Counted from the first letter of the stretch, positions 49,373 to 61,758 are shown. The stretch: 64,000 nucleotides of DNA from Gordionus sp. m RMFG-2023 (GCF_954871325.1 NC_088777.1:33581366-33645365), one strand, 5' to 3'. Notes: a model not told the origin generated them from the sequence alone. A program made the numbers and translations.

Positions 49373-50700
49373 CCTTCATCTTTGCATTCATATTCATACA
49401 TCATCCTTGTTAAACTTATTCTAGTTTTTAACATTTCATTTTGTATCCAGATTTTATCTAGCAGCTTTAAATCAGAAATATTTTTATTTAAATTTCTAGA
49501 CATTTTTATGGCTCTAATGAGGTGAAGGTTATACAAGATATAGAAGATTTGGAATCTTCGATTATTTTCTAAGCTGATAAATCTTCTTAATTTTTAGTAA
49601 ATATATAATGAAACCCGCTATTATTTTAAAAAAATCAAAGCAGATTTAACGCTTTAAATTTTATTGATTCTCAATCAACGATTTAGCTATCGATATGTTT
49701 GGTTTTTGATTTATAGAGATCGAGAGTAGCTAATGATGTGTAGTATATATTTGCAACATAATTGTGTGCTCCCTATTTGCCTTTTTTAATATTAAATTAA
49801 TTTTACTTAGAATAGCATTAATTACTTATTAACGGTTGTTTTGACATAAATTTATTAGAGAACTTCTTCCCTTGAATTATGATTAATTGGAATTTTTAAG
49901 TTTCCTATTCTATGTTTGTTTTATAATTAGCATTGTTTAAATGCTAAGTATTTTAACATTTCCAAGGAACTCCCATGATTTAGATTTTTTAAAAATAGTT
50001 TTTACTTAAACACTTTATTATCTCAAATAAATGTTTTATTATATGAATATTATTGTGAATCTCTCCATTTTTTAAATTAATGTTAAACCTATTGAACTAT
50101 TTCTATTAAAAAATTATAAAATAATGTATAAAAATGTAAATTATATAAAACTTAACTTCATTTTAACGACCCTCTTTTTTTTAGAAAATAAAAAAACCCA
50201 TATAATAACATGGAAACGATAATCCTCTAGAAATATATTCAAAGAAAATATGATAGCTTTTAATATATAAAATATGTGAGTAATGAGAGAAAAGTTATAA
50301 CTTATATAATAAAAATATATTTATTTTTTTCCTGATCGGCCTCTTTTTTTCATTTTTTTACTGATAGGACTCAATAAATGACATTTTTTGCAGCCTCGTG
50401 GGCAAAATGCTCACTTGGTCTTATGGGCAGTCCGTCCCTATAGCAGATTATGTTTAAAACCAATCTGACGCTCCATTTGAGTATGCTATCTTGAAACTAA
50501 GTAGTTTTATATCGAAAAAGATTTTAGATTATATGTAATTAAATTTAAAGCAAAGGTTTGAATTCAAAGATATAATGGAAAAATTCAAGGTATGAAAATC
50601 ATTTTTGTAACACTAAAATATTCACTATATCATACACTTTTATCGAGCAATCATTTGTCCCTTCACAAAACGTGATTTAAAAAAAAAAACTATATCCTAT
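49373..50700. other. PHB2 upstream region, AT-rich
   Basis: No element was recognised with confidence. A possible short exon ends at CAAG|GTATGA near 50591. It carries an in-frame ATG (MEKFK) that could join the PHB2 frame through the acceptor at 50708, or could simply be 5' UTR. Confidence 0.35.
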
Positions 50701-50708
50701 TTTTATAG
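50692..50708 (+). promoter_or_regulatory. Splice-acceptor-like tract before the PHB2 start codon
   Basis: TATCCTATTTTTATAG ends six bases before the ATG at 50715. It can be a 5' UTR intron acceptor or a trans-splice site, as seen at the GPCR start. Confidence 0.5.
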
Positions 50709-50714
50709 ATAAAA

Positions 50715-52990
50715 ATGCAGAATAAAATCGTAGAGATACTCAATCGATTGGTTGCTAACCCAAAAGGAACAGGTCCTGCATCAAAGTTATTAATAGGTGC
50801 CGGAGTTTTAGGTTACGGTGTATATAAATCCATGTATCAAGGTAAATCATCTATATTATTTTATTATAATGATTTATATCTACACATGATTTGGTATGGA
50901 AAAATTTTATGCAAATGATTATAATTAAATTTAAAAATTATATGTTATTTGAAATTTAAAACTATTTTGATATTTTTTAGTTGAAGCAGGTCATAGAGCT
51001 ATTATATTTAGCAGAATTAATGGTGTTCAAAAAGAAATTTATAGTGAAGGCATCCATTTTAGGTGGTAACAGATTAAGATTTATAAATAATCTAATAAAT
51101 TATATGGTTCTTTTTATAAATGTATTTTTAAAAATGCATAAATTATTACCAGAATACCATGGTTACAATATCCAATCATTTATGATATTAGAGCTAAGCC
51201 TAGAAAGATATCTTCTCCTACTGGTAGTAAAGGTTTAATGAATTTGTTTTGGAATACTATTAAATTTCATTTATTGAATGCATTTAAGATTTACAAATGG
51301 TCAATATAACATTGAGAGTATTAACCAGACCTGACCAAATGAAACTTCCAACAATGTACAGATTTTTAGGCATGGAGTATGAAGAAAGGGTTCTCCCATC
51401 CATAGTCAATGAGGTTAATATTTTATTTTTCATTTAAAAAATTTGATTTAAATTTAAGTAAATGGAATTTTATAAAAATAATCTTTATTTAAAATAAATT
51501 TTTTTGTGGAAAAAATGTAATATTTTTATTAGCATACATTGGACCTCTTTAATTGTTTTATTAAAAAAAAATTTATATTTGTTCTTTTATCTTTCTTTCA
51601 AAATGGGCCAGGCTGAATTTTTTTAAAAAATAAAATTATTTCAATTGGTTGATTGAAATTTAAAATATCAGGGCCAGGCAGGAAATAAAAACTTGAAATG
51701 AGCTGGGTCAAAAAGATAATTAAATAAAATAGCTGGGCCTATAAATTTGACTTCTGCAGGTCTTTAACGTCAATATCAAAAGCAAAATAAAACATTAATA
51801 TAATGAGGTTTTGAAAAAATAATTTTTGTGGCTGAGCAGATTCAGTTTTTTATCAAATGGCCTAGAATTATATAGATAGGATTACACATGTTCAGTCTAA
51901 CTTGAGTCTAGGGTGAGGAAATATCCACTTTGATTGATATGAGAGATATAGGAATCAGGATTCCTGGACAAAAATTCCTTAAAAGCAAGAATTTTTCATG
52001 AAATTAATGAAATATAGGACAGAAATAGTGGCTAGCTAAAAAAAACTCAGATGTGATAAATGAAACAGCTGATTAAAAAATAACCCTTTTTCCTTATATT
52101 AATTAATATTTTTTTATTTTCAAATGAATTAACATAAAAAACGAATGCATTCATCAAAAATAGGAACGCTTTTAGTTCAAAGTCATAAAGGGAACGCCAT
52201 TCATCATTTTTTTTTCAAAAAAACGAACTTTATTTACCAACACGATCTTTTACAAATTCACATCTTCAAATCCTGAAAATATATCCCACATATATTCATT
52301 AACCAATACCTCTGCCAAAATTACTTAATCAACACCTCTCTTAGTTAAGTATAACCTTGCAAGGCAATAAAAAGTTGACTCTAATTTCAAATAATATTTT
52401 ACAATCAGCAATTCATCAGAATGAATAAATTTAAGTATAAAAAAGAGGGATTATTTTACTGAAAAGAAATATTTAGAATTGTTTTTTAATTATTATAAAA
52501 ACATTTAGGATGCACTATGCCCTAACCAATTTTCTGGAAAGCATGCTCGATCTCTTTTAGGATTAACTGCAAAGCCACAGCCAATTTATCTAATAATTAT
52601 AACAAATTTAAAAAATAAAAATTATTTAAAAAATATTTCAAAACAAAACTTTTATTTTTTGGTTTACCCAATTGTATTAAGACTGCTAACTATTGAGTTT
52701 ACAAATTTATATTTTTAATATTAGTACATAATATTTAAAGGCACTAATTACATTTTTTTTAAAGGATTATTAATTAGGTTTAATCACATATAATTTAACA
52801 CTAGACACTCAAAAGCGTGGTGGCAAAATTTAATGCCTCTCAACTTATAACCCAAAGACAACAGGTCAGCTTATTGATTCTCAAATCCTTAGAGGACAGG
52901 GCTAGGGATTTTAACATTTTACTAGATGATGTTTCTATCACGGAGCTCAGTTTCAGTCCACAATATACTGCCGCTGTAGAGGCTAAGCAG
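50715..52990 (+). CDS. PHB2: Prohibitin-2, first five coding exons (N-terminal 200 residues)
   Basis: PHB2 pairs with prohibitin-1 in ring assemblies of the mitochondrial inner membrane that support protease control and mitophagy. Coding exons are 50715-50841, 50981-51062, 51153-51232, 51289-51413 and 52805-52990. All have GT-AG borders and compatible phases, totalling exactly 200 codons. Recognisable stretches are [15 protein letters not shown] (membrane anchor, about residues 27-41), [69 protein letters not shown] and [20 protein letters not shown]. These cover the whole stomatin/prohibitin domain. The usual length is about 300 residues, so the coiled-coil C-terminus (about 100) is missing here, and none of the following 11 kb encodes it. 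No internal stop occurs, so the gene is probably functional with further exons beyond the window. Introns 2 and 3 are only 90 and 56 bp. Confidence 0.95.
51414..52804 (+). other. PHB2 intron 4
   Basis: The donor is GAG|GTTAATA at 51413/51414 and the acceptor is AACACTAG at 52804. The interior has three GGGCCAGGC/GCTGGGCC-like motifs at 51605-51750 and AT-rich sequence. No transposon was named. Confidence 0.8.
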
Positions 52991-53150
52991 GTTTATATAT
53001 GCTTCTTGTATGGGAGGAGAGAGAAGGAAGACAAAAAGGTATTTAAAGATTTAGGTAATTAAGGGTTTGAAGAAAAAGGTTAAGAAGGAAACAATAATGA
53101 CATGAATATAATGTAAACCTATGGTGTAGCAATAGCAATAATATTTTTAT

Positions 53151-53402
53151 TTGGGGGGAGGGGTTACGAATATATCTTCAGTTCCACGAGGCTTACCCAT
53201 TTTAAAATTGAAAGTAACGAGTCATACAGGACTACCAATAAGTGTCTCTACATCATATGTCCAGCGAGATTTTTTGGAAAGGGACGGATCGACGACGCTC
53301 GTTATTAATGGGGTATCTGGGACTAGAAGACCTATTTTCGTGAAGTTTTACTCATCAATAATAGGACGTAGACCTAAAAAAAAGGAAACACTCGACGAAT
53401 AA
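53151..53402 (+). other. Unassigned 83-codon open frame, perhaps a retroelement remnant
   Basis: The frame reads on from GGGVTNISSVPRG with ILKLKVTSHTGLPISVSTSY and STTLVINGVSG. It is less AT-rich than its surroundings and looks protein-like. The style is loosely that of retroelement protease regions, but no catalytic motif was seen. It lies after PHB2 exon 5 in the same orientation but does not resemble prohibitin. Confidence 0.3.
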
Positions 53403-53495
53403 TTTATTTTAAACCTTAAGTTACCAAAAAATAAATAAAATAATTTTTAGGGGGAAATCTATGTTAAGGTTTGTTTCCTTGCTATTTATTAAAAC

Positions 53496-54074
53496 TAGGG
53501 CTATGCCGATATAAAATATCGGATCGGGACGTTACCTGTAAAACCCGATCCGATTTTTTTACTTTTCTTTTTTTGTATATTTATTTTACATTAATAATAT
53601 TTTCTAAATAATTTTTTTTAACAATGCAAATGCACAACACCCCTTAAATTTTATTTATTTTTTAAAATGGATTTATAGTATTTTAAAAGTTTTTTTATTT
53701 TTAAATCTTTTTAAATAATAACAATTTTATTATTTATACTTTAAATAAAAGAATTTTTTTTAAATATATTATCTTAATTATGGAAATATTTTACAAAAGA
53801 CAAGGATAATTTTGCAAAATGCATTATATGCTGAATTCTAATTCGGGGAGGAATAATGAAAAATTTATTTAATACTGCCAATATCTGTACTTTTTTAAAT
53901 TATTGTAGAAATAAAAAAAATAAATTAATTGCATAATTCGATTTTTTGCATAAAAAATATTGATTTCTTAATTACATTTGGTTCAAAGGGGGGTGGTGAA
54001 AAATCAATATAAATATCAGATCGGTTTTAAACCAATATCGGATAGGTGAAAATATGTGGATCGGCACCACCCGC
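53496..54074. mobile_element. MITE-like element of the TAGGG.TGTACCGAT family
   Basis: The left end TAGGGCTATGCCGATATAAA and the right end, read inward, GCGGGTGGTGCCGATCC are loosely inverted. Internal ATCGGATCGGG and ATCAGATCGG blocks recur. The same termini and blocks mark the element at 57290-61750. No clear TSD was found. Age is probably high. Confidence 0.5.
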
Positions 54075-54591
54075 AAAGGTAGAAAAAACCCTAAAGGATA
54101 AATATTTATAAGGTCCAAAAGGTAACTGCTTTCTGATTCGTGGACTATATAAAATCATAATAGGAGGGAAGATATCTTCCAAAAAATTTAAAATTGCAAA
54201 ATTTTTATTTAATAATTTATATTATAATTCTTTTTGAATGATTAAATTCTATAAAGATATTTGTCTTTATATAACGAAGGGTAACACATAATCGATATAG
54301 TTAGTTGAGATAGTTAGTGTATTTTAAATTTTTATACATTGAATTTTCATTATAAATAAAACGTTGATAATTTCATGTATATAGGGGTATAACAAAAAAA
54401 AATTGCTATAAAAAAATGTAATTAAGTGTTCATAGCAAATTTTTGGTAATATTTATTGCCTATTAGTTTTATCAGTTTATTGACTAAAAATTTTACTAGG
54501 TAATAAACAAATTTTAACCAACTTCACTCTTAAAAATTGATAGAAAGTATACTAATTTGGGATTTCATTTATCTTTAAAACTTTATTAGTA

Positions 54592-54690
54592 TATTTATTC
54601 TGCGTTTAATAGATATGATAGTATAGAGGGAAAAATATATTTATTCAATCCGTTTAATAGATATGATAGTATAGAGGGAAAAAAGTCATT
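54592..54690 (+). repeat. Two-copy tandem repeat of about 52 bp
   Basis: GTTTAATAGATATGATAGTATAGAGGGAAAAA occurs twice (around 54605 and 54653), separated by TATATTTATTCAATCC. It is too short to assign. Confidence 0.7.
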
Positions 54691-55320
54691 TGCAATTTTT
54701 AAAAAAATTGACATTACAGAACGGAAAATAATGAAGCGCTATTTAATAATTCTAGGTAGAAAACCACAAATAATGCTATCATGAAGATACTAAATGATTT
54801 ATATTTTATATCCTTGACAAGGTTATGTAAATCTAAGCAAAAAGGCTGGGTCCAATGCTTTAGTTGAATGCTAGCTCGCGGCAATGACGTGATAGCTGAA
54901 TAGAACAACAATTATCGAAGTTTTAAATAATGTTGAGACAAATTATAAACATTTACGCCTATTCTCAATAAGACATAAATCTTCTTCCTGAATAACACCA
55001 CCATAGATTTACCTCACTATAAAATTGTTTAACTTAATAACTTATTTCTATTGGGCTCACTTTTATCAAGCATCTGAAAAATATCAGCCAAAATTTATAA
55101 ACATCTTCAACTTGGATTAGGTCCCAATCCTTAAATGCTGATATCTTGCTAAAATGTTACCTCTTTTGCGCATTATCATTTTTTTAAAGAATTAACATTC
55201 TGGGAAATTTTATTAAACTCTCAATCTATTCAATTAAAAATTAGCCCTTCCCCCGAAAAAGGATGGCATTGACTTAATATCCATGAAAACCTTGTCGCTC
55301 CCTTTTTCTTGTCTTCCCAC

Positions 55321-55540
55321 TAGTGATGTTAAACAGCTATTTTGAGCCGATTTTTAAAAACGGCTTACTCAATATTTTAGCCAGAAAAATATTACCTAAG
55401 CCTCGAGATTTCGCTAATAGATATTTAAACCTTGATTCCTTCTACAGACAAAATCTTCAGGCTTGCGTAATATTATTCTGGGTGAAATATTGAGTTAGCC
55501 GTTTTAAAAAATGCTCAAAACGAGCCGTTTAACAACAGTA
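55321..55540. mobile_element. hAT-type MITE, 220 bp, with perfect 8-bp TSD
   Basis: The flanks are both CTTCCCAC (55313-55320 and 55541-55548). The ends are TAGTGATGTTAAACAGCT and, read inward from the right, TACTGTTGTTAAACGGCTCG. Both resemble the terminus of the 4.46-kb element at 36874. The interior pairs almost throughout (TTGAGC, GCTTACTCAATATTT), so it could fold on itself. No coding content. Confidence 0.9.
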
Positions 55541-55579
55541 CTTCCCACTGATTAAACGATTCTCTTTATCCAACATAGG

Positions 55580-56790
55580 CTTCTAGAAACAATTCAATGA
55601 AATCATTCGATTTATAAGTCTCGAATCAAATAATTTCCTATTCTTAATACAGATAATTCGATTTTTTTTTAAAAAAACAAGATATTTTAAAACACATAAA
55701 AAATTCAACATTTTATTGCATATTATGATAAAAACTAGCTGATAACCCGTCAAGAACGAAGGGGTTGACGGTACTAAATAAATAATTAAAAGTTCGAAAA
55801 AGAGGTAAATTTTTGACCACACTTCATAAGATATGCTTAATTTCTGATTCATCTTTTATCGAATAAGGGAGAAAGGCATGATGTCCCGTCTTTACAATAT
55901 ATTGTTGAGTTAATCTCCCAGCATTAAGAAGGGGGTTAAGAAGATTTTGTTTAACTGCCATACGGGAAATTTGAAATTGTAGCAGATATTTTTGAACGTC
56001 AAAAAAATCATATTAGGCTCCCAACTAGGATCTCCATGAGGAAATAATATAGGATATACTATTGAGTCTAAATTAAGACTTTACACGTTAAGGATTACTA
56101 AAAATTTTATATCTCGTTTAAAGGGACGTTCTCCATCATTTGTAGATATTATAACTAAGTTATCAAAGGTAAATTATACCGCCGAAGGTCGCTAGAATGA
56201 TCTCCGCGAAATATCATATTAATCTTTAACAGTAATACATTTGAATGTTTTGCAAGAAATAACTCAGCTTTCTCAACTTCGCCTAAGGTTTTGAAAGTTA
56301 AAGCATATGGATCAACATCAACACATCTAAATGTCTCATGATATTTATATCACAATCAGAATTGGCAGGGTGCTGAAGACGTCCTGCAATGGCCTGAGAT
56401 TATCTAGTACATACTGTGCAAATTCATGTAAAATATCAGTATGGGGATATAAATAAGATGTGCGATAAATTTGCCCATGAAATTTAAAACAGTAAGGCCC
56501 ATTACCTGATAACTCTGAAATCTGTGCTTCCAGAAATGCAAAGGCAATAGAATATTGTAAGAACGAATATGACGCATAAAATTTTTGTGCAAGGGATTTA
56601 AAGGGTTTGATAAAAGATTTTTTAAATAATCAGAATATTGAGTAAGTATGACTTTACCCTTATGACAACAATAGGTGGATTTACCATCTGAAAGTCTTTC
56701 GGCTAAAAAATTTAAAGATTGACGAAATTGGCATATTAAATTCATAGAAAGACAGTTATGTTGCTCCACTAATGGATTAATATTTGGGAA
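55580..56790 (-). mobile_element. Decayed Helitron helicase-like fragment
   Basis: On the minus strand, the frame starting near 56769 reads CCHKGKVILTQYSDYLKNLL and NFMRHIRSYN. NGPYCFKFHGQIYRTSYLYP lies in an overlapping frame near 56480. Further left come RRYNLPLITELV and STNDGERPFKRDI near 56190-56110, DSIVYPILFPHGDPSW near 56060 and VKQNLLNPLLNAGRLTQQYI near 55960-55900. This order is the region upstream of the Rep domain in Helitron proteins. Frame shifts and stops show it is dead. Rep, helicase core and terminal hairpins were not found. It lies downstream of PHB2 exon 5. Confidence 0.8.
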
Positions 56791-56999
56791 AATGTTAGCA
56801 AGATATGTTTAATTTTTTCCTAAATCGTTTAGTGCAAGCACGCATATCAGATTTATCTTATAATAATGTTATAGAATAGCTATTAAATGTCTTTTTTATT
56901 TAAATGACCAATTTTAAAAACATATTACTGTATATTTATAAAGCAGGGGGTCTAAAAGGGGTAAATATTATACTGGTCATCAGTGTCCAAGAATTTATA

Positions 57000-57289
57000 A
57001 GTCATGAGCATGGATTTTTCTTTTTATCTGACTATTTGGATTTTTATAAATTTTAACTATATAGGTGAACAACAATAAAAAATACAAATTCTCTTTTACC
57101 TAACAATCTTATCCTTTCAATAAAAGAGGTAACCTTATTTCCTAAATTATTTTTTCATTTATTTTAGTATAAGTCTATTTCAATTATATCCCACCAATAA
57201 AGGATCTGTAATAATTAATTTTTTCTATTAAACACCATCAAACCTATCATTGACCCATAACCAATACAAATTTTTTTATGAGTCTCAAG
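57000..57289 (+). repeat. Extra copy of the arm of the 62-kb palindrome
   Basis: TTTATCTGACTATTTGGATT and the following text, including TTTTCATTTATTTTAGTATAAG, resemble the left arm at 61770-62000. It ends at the TSD GTCTCAAG of the MITE, whose other TSD copy starts the palindrome side. Confidence 0.55.
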
Positions 57290-57522
57290 TAGGGATGTAC
57301 CGATATTTTGCCCATTTTAAAATATCGGTTATCGGCCAATATTATAAAATTTTTCGATCCGAACCGATATAAAATGGCATCTATTAAAATGTTATAAAAT
57401 TTTAAAAAAAATATTTAAATTCATTTATTTTTATAAAAAAATCGAAATCCATTTTTATGTATATTTTTTAATAATTAATTAATAAACATTCTGCCATATT
57501 GTTATTTTTTTTGCGCATTCTA

Positions 57523-57644
57523 TTTGTAATGTATTTTTAGTAGTCATAGAATTCTTTCATTTTTTTTATTTAGTATCCAAAATCATAATTTTATTCATAT
57601 ATAATAATAAAAAATAAACATTTAACAAAAACAACAATTTAATA
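57523..57644 (-). repeat. 3' LTR of the 58-61 kb Gypsy-type element, 122 bp
   Basis: In plus orientation it starts TTTGTAATGTATTTTTAGTA and ends AACAACAATTTAATA. A purine-rich CTGGGGATAAATGATA precedes it on the minus strand. Confidence 0.8.
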
Positions 57645-60600
57645 CATATCATTTATCCCCAGTCTATCTGGTTTTGATCGTATCCTTTTGGGATATAGAT
57701 CTTGAATTGTATCTTCTTCCTCCCTCTCCTTTATACTCATTTCATCGTTATTTTTTATTACATCCTCTATGTTTAATATCTCTTCGGTTTTCTCTTCTAC
57801 TTCGGTTCTTTTCCTTAATTGGTCCGTATGACGTATAATCGTATTACCCACTATACTTACTTTATAACGTTGTGATCCGAGTATGCCTTTAATGGCTTCT
57901 TCTCATTTTTTTTCTTTATTATTGTAAAGGCGCGACCAAACTTTTTCATTTATCTGGAATTATTGATTGTGGTATTCTAACTTCTCCTTTTTGTTCCCCC
58001 GTTCGAATATTTGATCTAACAATCTTCTAGGTTTAAATTTTAGTAGTATTTCAGCTGGACTTTGTTCAGTTTCTGTCCTTGGTGTATTTCTGTAATTGTA
58101 GACAAAAATAGCTAGACTGGTTTCTAAATCCCTCTCGTTTCTTTTATTCATACTCCTGTTAAAAGTTCGAACTAAACGTTCGGCCATGCCGTTTGTCTGA
58201 GGATGGTAAGGACTTTCGTGCACTAATTGAATCCCGTTTTTTCACAAAAATCATTGAAATCTTTGCTGCTGAATTGGGGTCCGTTATCAGAAACGATTAT
58301 CTTAGGAAATTCGAATCTTGCAAAAATATTCCTTAATATTTTCGTGCTTTCGGTTGTAGTGCTAGTCATGGGAACTATTTCTGGCCAGCGACTGCTAGCA
58401 TCTATCACTACCAACCAATAAAGATTTTGAAATGGTCTAGCATAATCAATATATACTCGGTGCCATGTTTTTGATGGTTTTGGCCAATTTTGAATTGCTG
58501 TCTTTTGAGGCATATCGTGTTGTTCCTGGCATTCTCTTCATTTTTCGACCCATGTATCTATATCTTGGTTTATATTAGGCCACCACGCGTATTATCGTGC
58601 TCTCATCTTCATTTTTACCATTCCGATATGTTATTGATGTATCATGTCCAACACGTTGTTTCGGTATTGTTGTGTTATTATCATTTTAGTTCTCCATAAT
58701 AAACAACCTGTTGTGTTATTATCATTTTAGTTCTCTATAATAAACAACGTCTCTCCTTTGGCTATACTCCTTTAAACATGCATCATAATTTATTGGCCAT
58801 CCAATTTTCTTGGATGAAATAAACTCATTAATGGCTTGTGGTCTATTTGTAATGTGAACTTTTTTCCATATATAAATTTTTTGAATTTTATAACCCCAAA
58901 TACAAGAGTTTCTCTTTCTATCTGTATAATTTTTTTCAGCTGCATTTAGCGTTCTTGAGGCGAATGCAATTGGTCTCTCCTTATCCCCTTCTATATGTGA
59001 TATTACTGCACCAATTCCTATGGCTGATGCATCTGTTGCTAATATAAGGGTAATTTTGGATCATAATGTTGTAATATTGGAGTACTACTTATTTCTTGCT
59101 TTATTTTTTATATACGCGTCTTTGCATTCATTAGTCCATCTCCAAACAACTGCCTTTTCTAATAATTTGTATAATGGTTTGGCTTTGGCTGCAAAATTTG
59201 AAATAAATTTTGAATAGTATGTTGCTGACCCTAGAAATGACTGTAATTGTTTTAAATTTGTTGGTTCTGGTGCTTTTTTTACTGCCTCAATATTTTTTTT
59301 CGGTAGTTGTTATCTCGTTTTTTTGAAATATTGTGTCCTAAGTATTCAACATTTTGTTTGAAAAATTTACATTTTTCTATTTTTAGCTTGATTCCATTTT
59401 CATCTAGACATTTTAGTACCTTTTTTAAATTTGTTTCGTGTTTCTCTCTATTTTTCCCGGTTTTTATAATATCATCTAAATAACAAGCTACTCCTTCAAA
59501 ACCTTTTAATAAATTCTCGATGGCTCGTTGAAATATTGCTGGAGAAGACGATATACCAAAAGGTAGTCTTGTATATTTAAATAATCCTCTATCCTTATTG
59601 ATTACAAGATATTTTTGAGACTCCCCCCCCCCCCCCATTTTAATTTGAAAATAGGCATCCGAGAGATCCAATATTGAAAATTCCTCTCCTTTTCCCAAAT
59701 TGGCTAATAAATCTTGGATTCTTGGTATTGGATATGAATCAATATTTTGATTTATAGTTCGTTTAAAATCTCCGCAAATTCTTAATGTTTTATCTTTCTT
59801 TTGAAAAATTACTATGAGTGAATGATTAATTTTCTCTATTACTCCTATTTTTTGCAATCTATCTAAAACTTCTTCAACTTTATCTTTTAATGCGTATGGT
59901 ACAGGACGTGATTTACAGAAAATTGGTTTCTCGTTTTTCATATATATTTGTGCCTTAAAATCTTTCAAGCAGCCTAATTCTTTGATAAATAATTGAGGAA
60001 ATTCATTTTGTATATTAATATTATTTATTTGTATGGTCCTTATCCAATTTCTTCCAATTAGATTTTTGGTATATCCTTTTGTAAATATGAGAGGTAGTTC
60101 TAATGTTCGCCCTTTATTTTGTACTTTTACTACAGTCTGACCTAATAGTGGTATATTGGTTCCTGTATAGCTTTTAAGTTTTAGCATGCAATTTGTTAAT
60201 TCAGGACGATTAAGTTTTTTGTCCAATCTATTTCCTTAATTATACTTACCTCAGCTTCAGTATCTAATTCCATTCTGATATCGCTGTTGTTTATTTTGAC
60301 ATCCACCCAAAATTTAGGATTATATTCGTTTGTTTTATTATTAATAAAATTCACAATTTCTTTTCTACAGACTCGAGCAATGTGCCCAATTTTTTTGCAT
60401 TTATAACAAGTGGCATTCTTGAAAAAACAATTTTCCCTTCCATGGTTTCCGCCGCAGGAGTGGCATGTTTGGTTTTTTGTAGTTCGCATTATAATTATTA
60501 TATGATTTTGATTGTTTATCATTATCATTATTAACTTTTTTAATTTTATTTATATTAACATTATGTTCCTCTTCTAAATGATCGATTTAAGTTTCATCAT

Positions 60601-61105
60601 TTTGTATTAATTTTTTATTGCTGTTTCTACTGCACTAGCTCTCTGAATAGCTTTATCTATGTCTATATCGTCTTCGGATAGTAATCTTTGTAAAATTTTT
60701 GGATTTTTTATTCCAAATATAAATTTATCTCTTAATGGGGTATTTAAATATACCCCAAAATCACAAGTCGTTGCTAATTTTCGTAGATTTTGTATATAGT
60801 CTATTAGTTTTTCATCATTTTGTTGATTATATTGATAAAAATTATATCTCTACTATTATATTAGGTTTGGGATGAAAATGTTTGATTAAAATATTATGTA
60901 TTTCTAATGCCTCTTTTTTCCCCGGACTATCAGGTGGGCATAAATTTACCAGTATTTTATAAGTATCACACCCTATTGTTGTTAATAACAGATTTTCTTG
61001 TGATGATGTTAAACTTGGTTGTGTGTTTTAAATTCTTGAAATAAGTTGTACCAATCTTTGTAACACAGGTTTGAATCCGTTAGACTTTTTATAGACTGCG
61101 CCATT

Positions 61106-61295
61106 TTTGTAATGTATTTTTAGTAGTAATAAAATATCGAAATCTTTTGTAATGTATTTTTTGTAGTCATAGAATTCTTTCATTTTTTTATTTAGTATCC
61201 AAATCAAAATCATAATTTTTATTCAAATTCATATCAAAATACATAATAATAAAAAATAAGCATTTTACAAAAATAACAAAAACAACAATTTAATA
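61106..61295 (-). repeat. 5' LTR of the 58-61 kb Gypsy-type element, 190 bp
   Basis: It shares both ends with the 122-bp LTR but has an internal duplication of its outer part (TTTGTAATGTATTTTT occurs twice), which explains most of the length difference. Confidence 0.8.
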
Positions 61296-61758
61296 TTCTA
61301 TTTATAAAAGTGTGCGATAATCTCTTCAGAATCTGTTTTTAGTGAAGCTGGTGAGATTGACAGTTAGCATCGCTGCAGGTTGACCTCTGATAAATTGAAA
61401 TTTTGGTATTTCTAAAAAGAAATTAATGTTAAATATTATTTTAAATTTCATAATATATTTATTTATTACTTATTATATAATAGATTAATGTTACTACTAA
61501 TTGATTTAACAATAAAAATATTTTATATACTTTTAGAATTGCAATTGAATTGAATATAAACTATAACTGATCATTATAATATATTTAAATGACATAAGTT
61601 ATGGCATAATTAAATTATAGATGTTAAATTAAAACCATTAGTATCTTTACAGAATACAAAATTAGATATGATATCAGATCGGTAATCGGCCGATATCAAT
61701 TTAATATCGGATTGGATCGGCCTCCAAAAGGTGGTATCGGTACACCCCTCGTCTCAAG

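Larger units (their letters stand above)
57523..61295 (-). mobile_element. Gypsy-type LTR element (fossil), 3.8 kb, TSD TTCTA
   Basis: LTRs at 57523-57644 and 61106-61295 and a 5-bp TSD TTCTA (57518-57522 and 61296-61300) bound it. On the minus strand the parts are a gag-like region (about 60.6-61.0 kb), a zinc knuckle near 60.4 kb, protease near 60.25 kb, reverse transcriptase with YLDD (59.3-59.9 kb), RNase H (58.7-59.2 kb) and integrase core (about 57.9-58.5 kb). A TGGCGCAGT primer-binding-like site follows the 5' LTR. It is broken, with around ten breaks, and is of moderate age. It belongs to a different Gypsy lineage from the 42-46 kb element, judging by its PBS and protein motifs. Confidence 0.88.
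57290..61750. mobile_element. hAT-type MITE interrupted by a Gypsy-type element, perfect 8-bp TSD
   Basis: The flanks are GTCTCAAG on both sides (57282-57289 and 61751-61758). The ends are TAGGGATGTACCGATA and, read inward, GAGGGGTGTACCGATA. ATATCGG-type blocks follow inside both ends. Without the nested LTR element (57523-61295) it would be about 690 bp and shows no transposase. A relative lies at 53496. Confidence 0.88.

Noticed and set aside
50340-50460. A transposon end at CAGTCCGTCCCTATA
   Set aside because: No inverted partner or TSD was found nearby.
53496-54074. A clear TSD for this MITE-like element
   Set aside because: The adjoining 8-bp flanks do not match, so it is called only from its termini and internal repeats.
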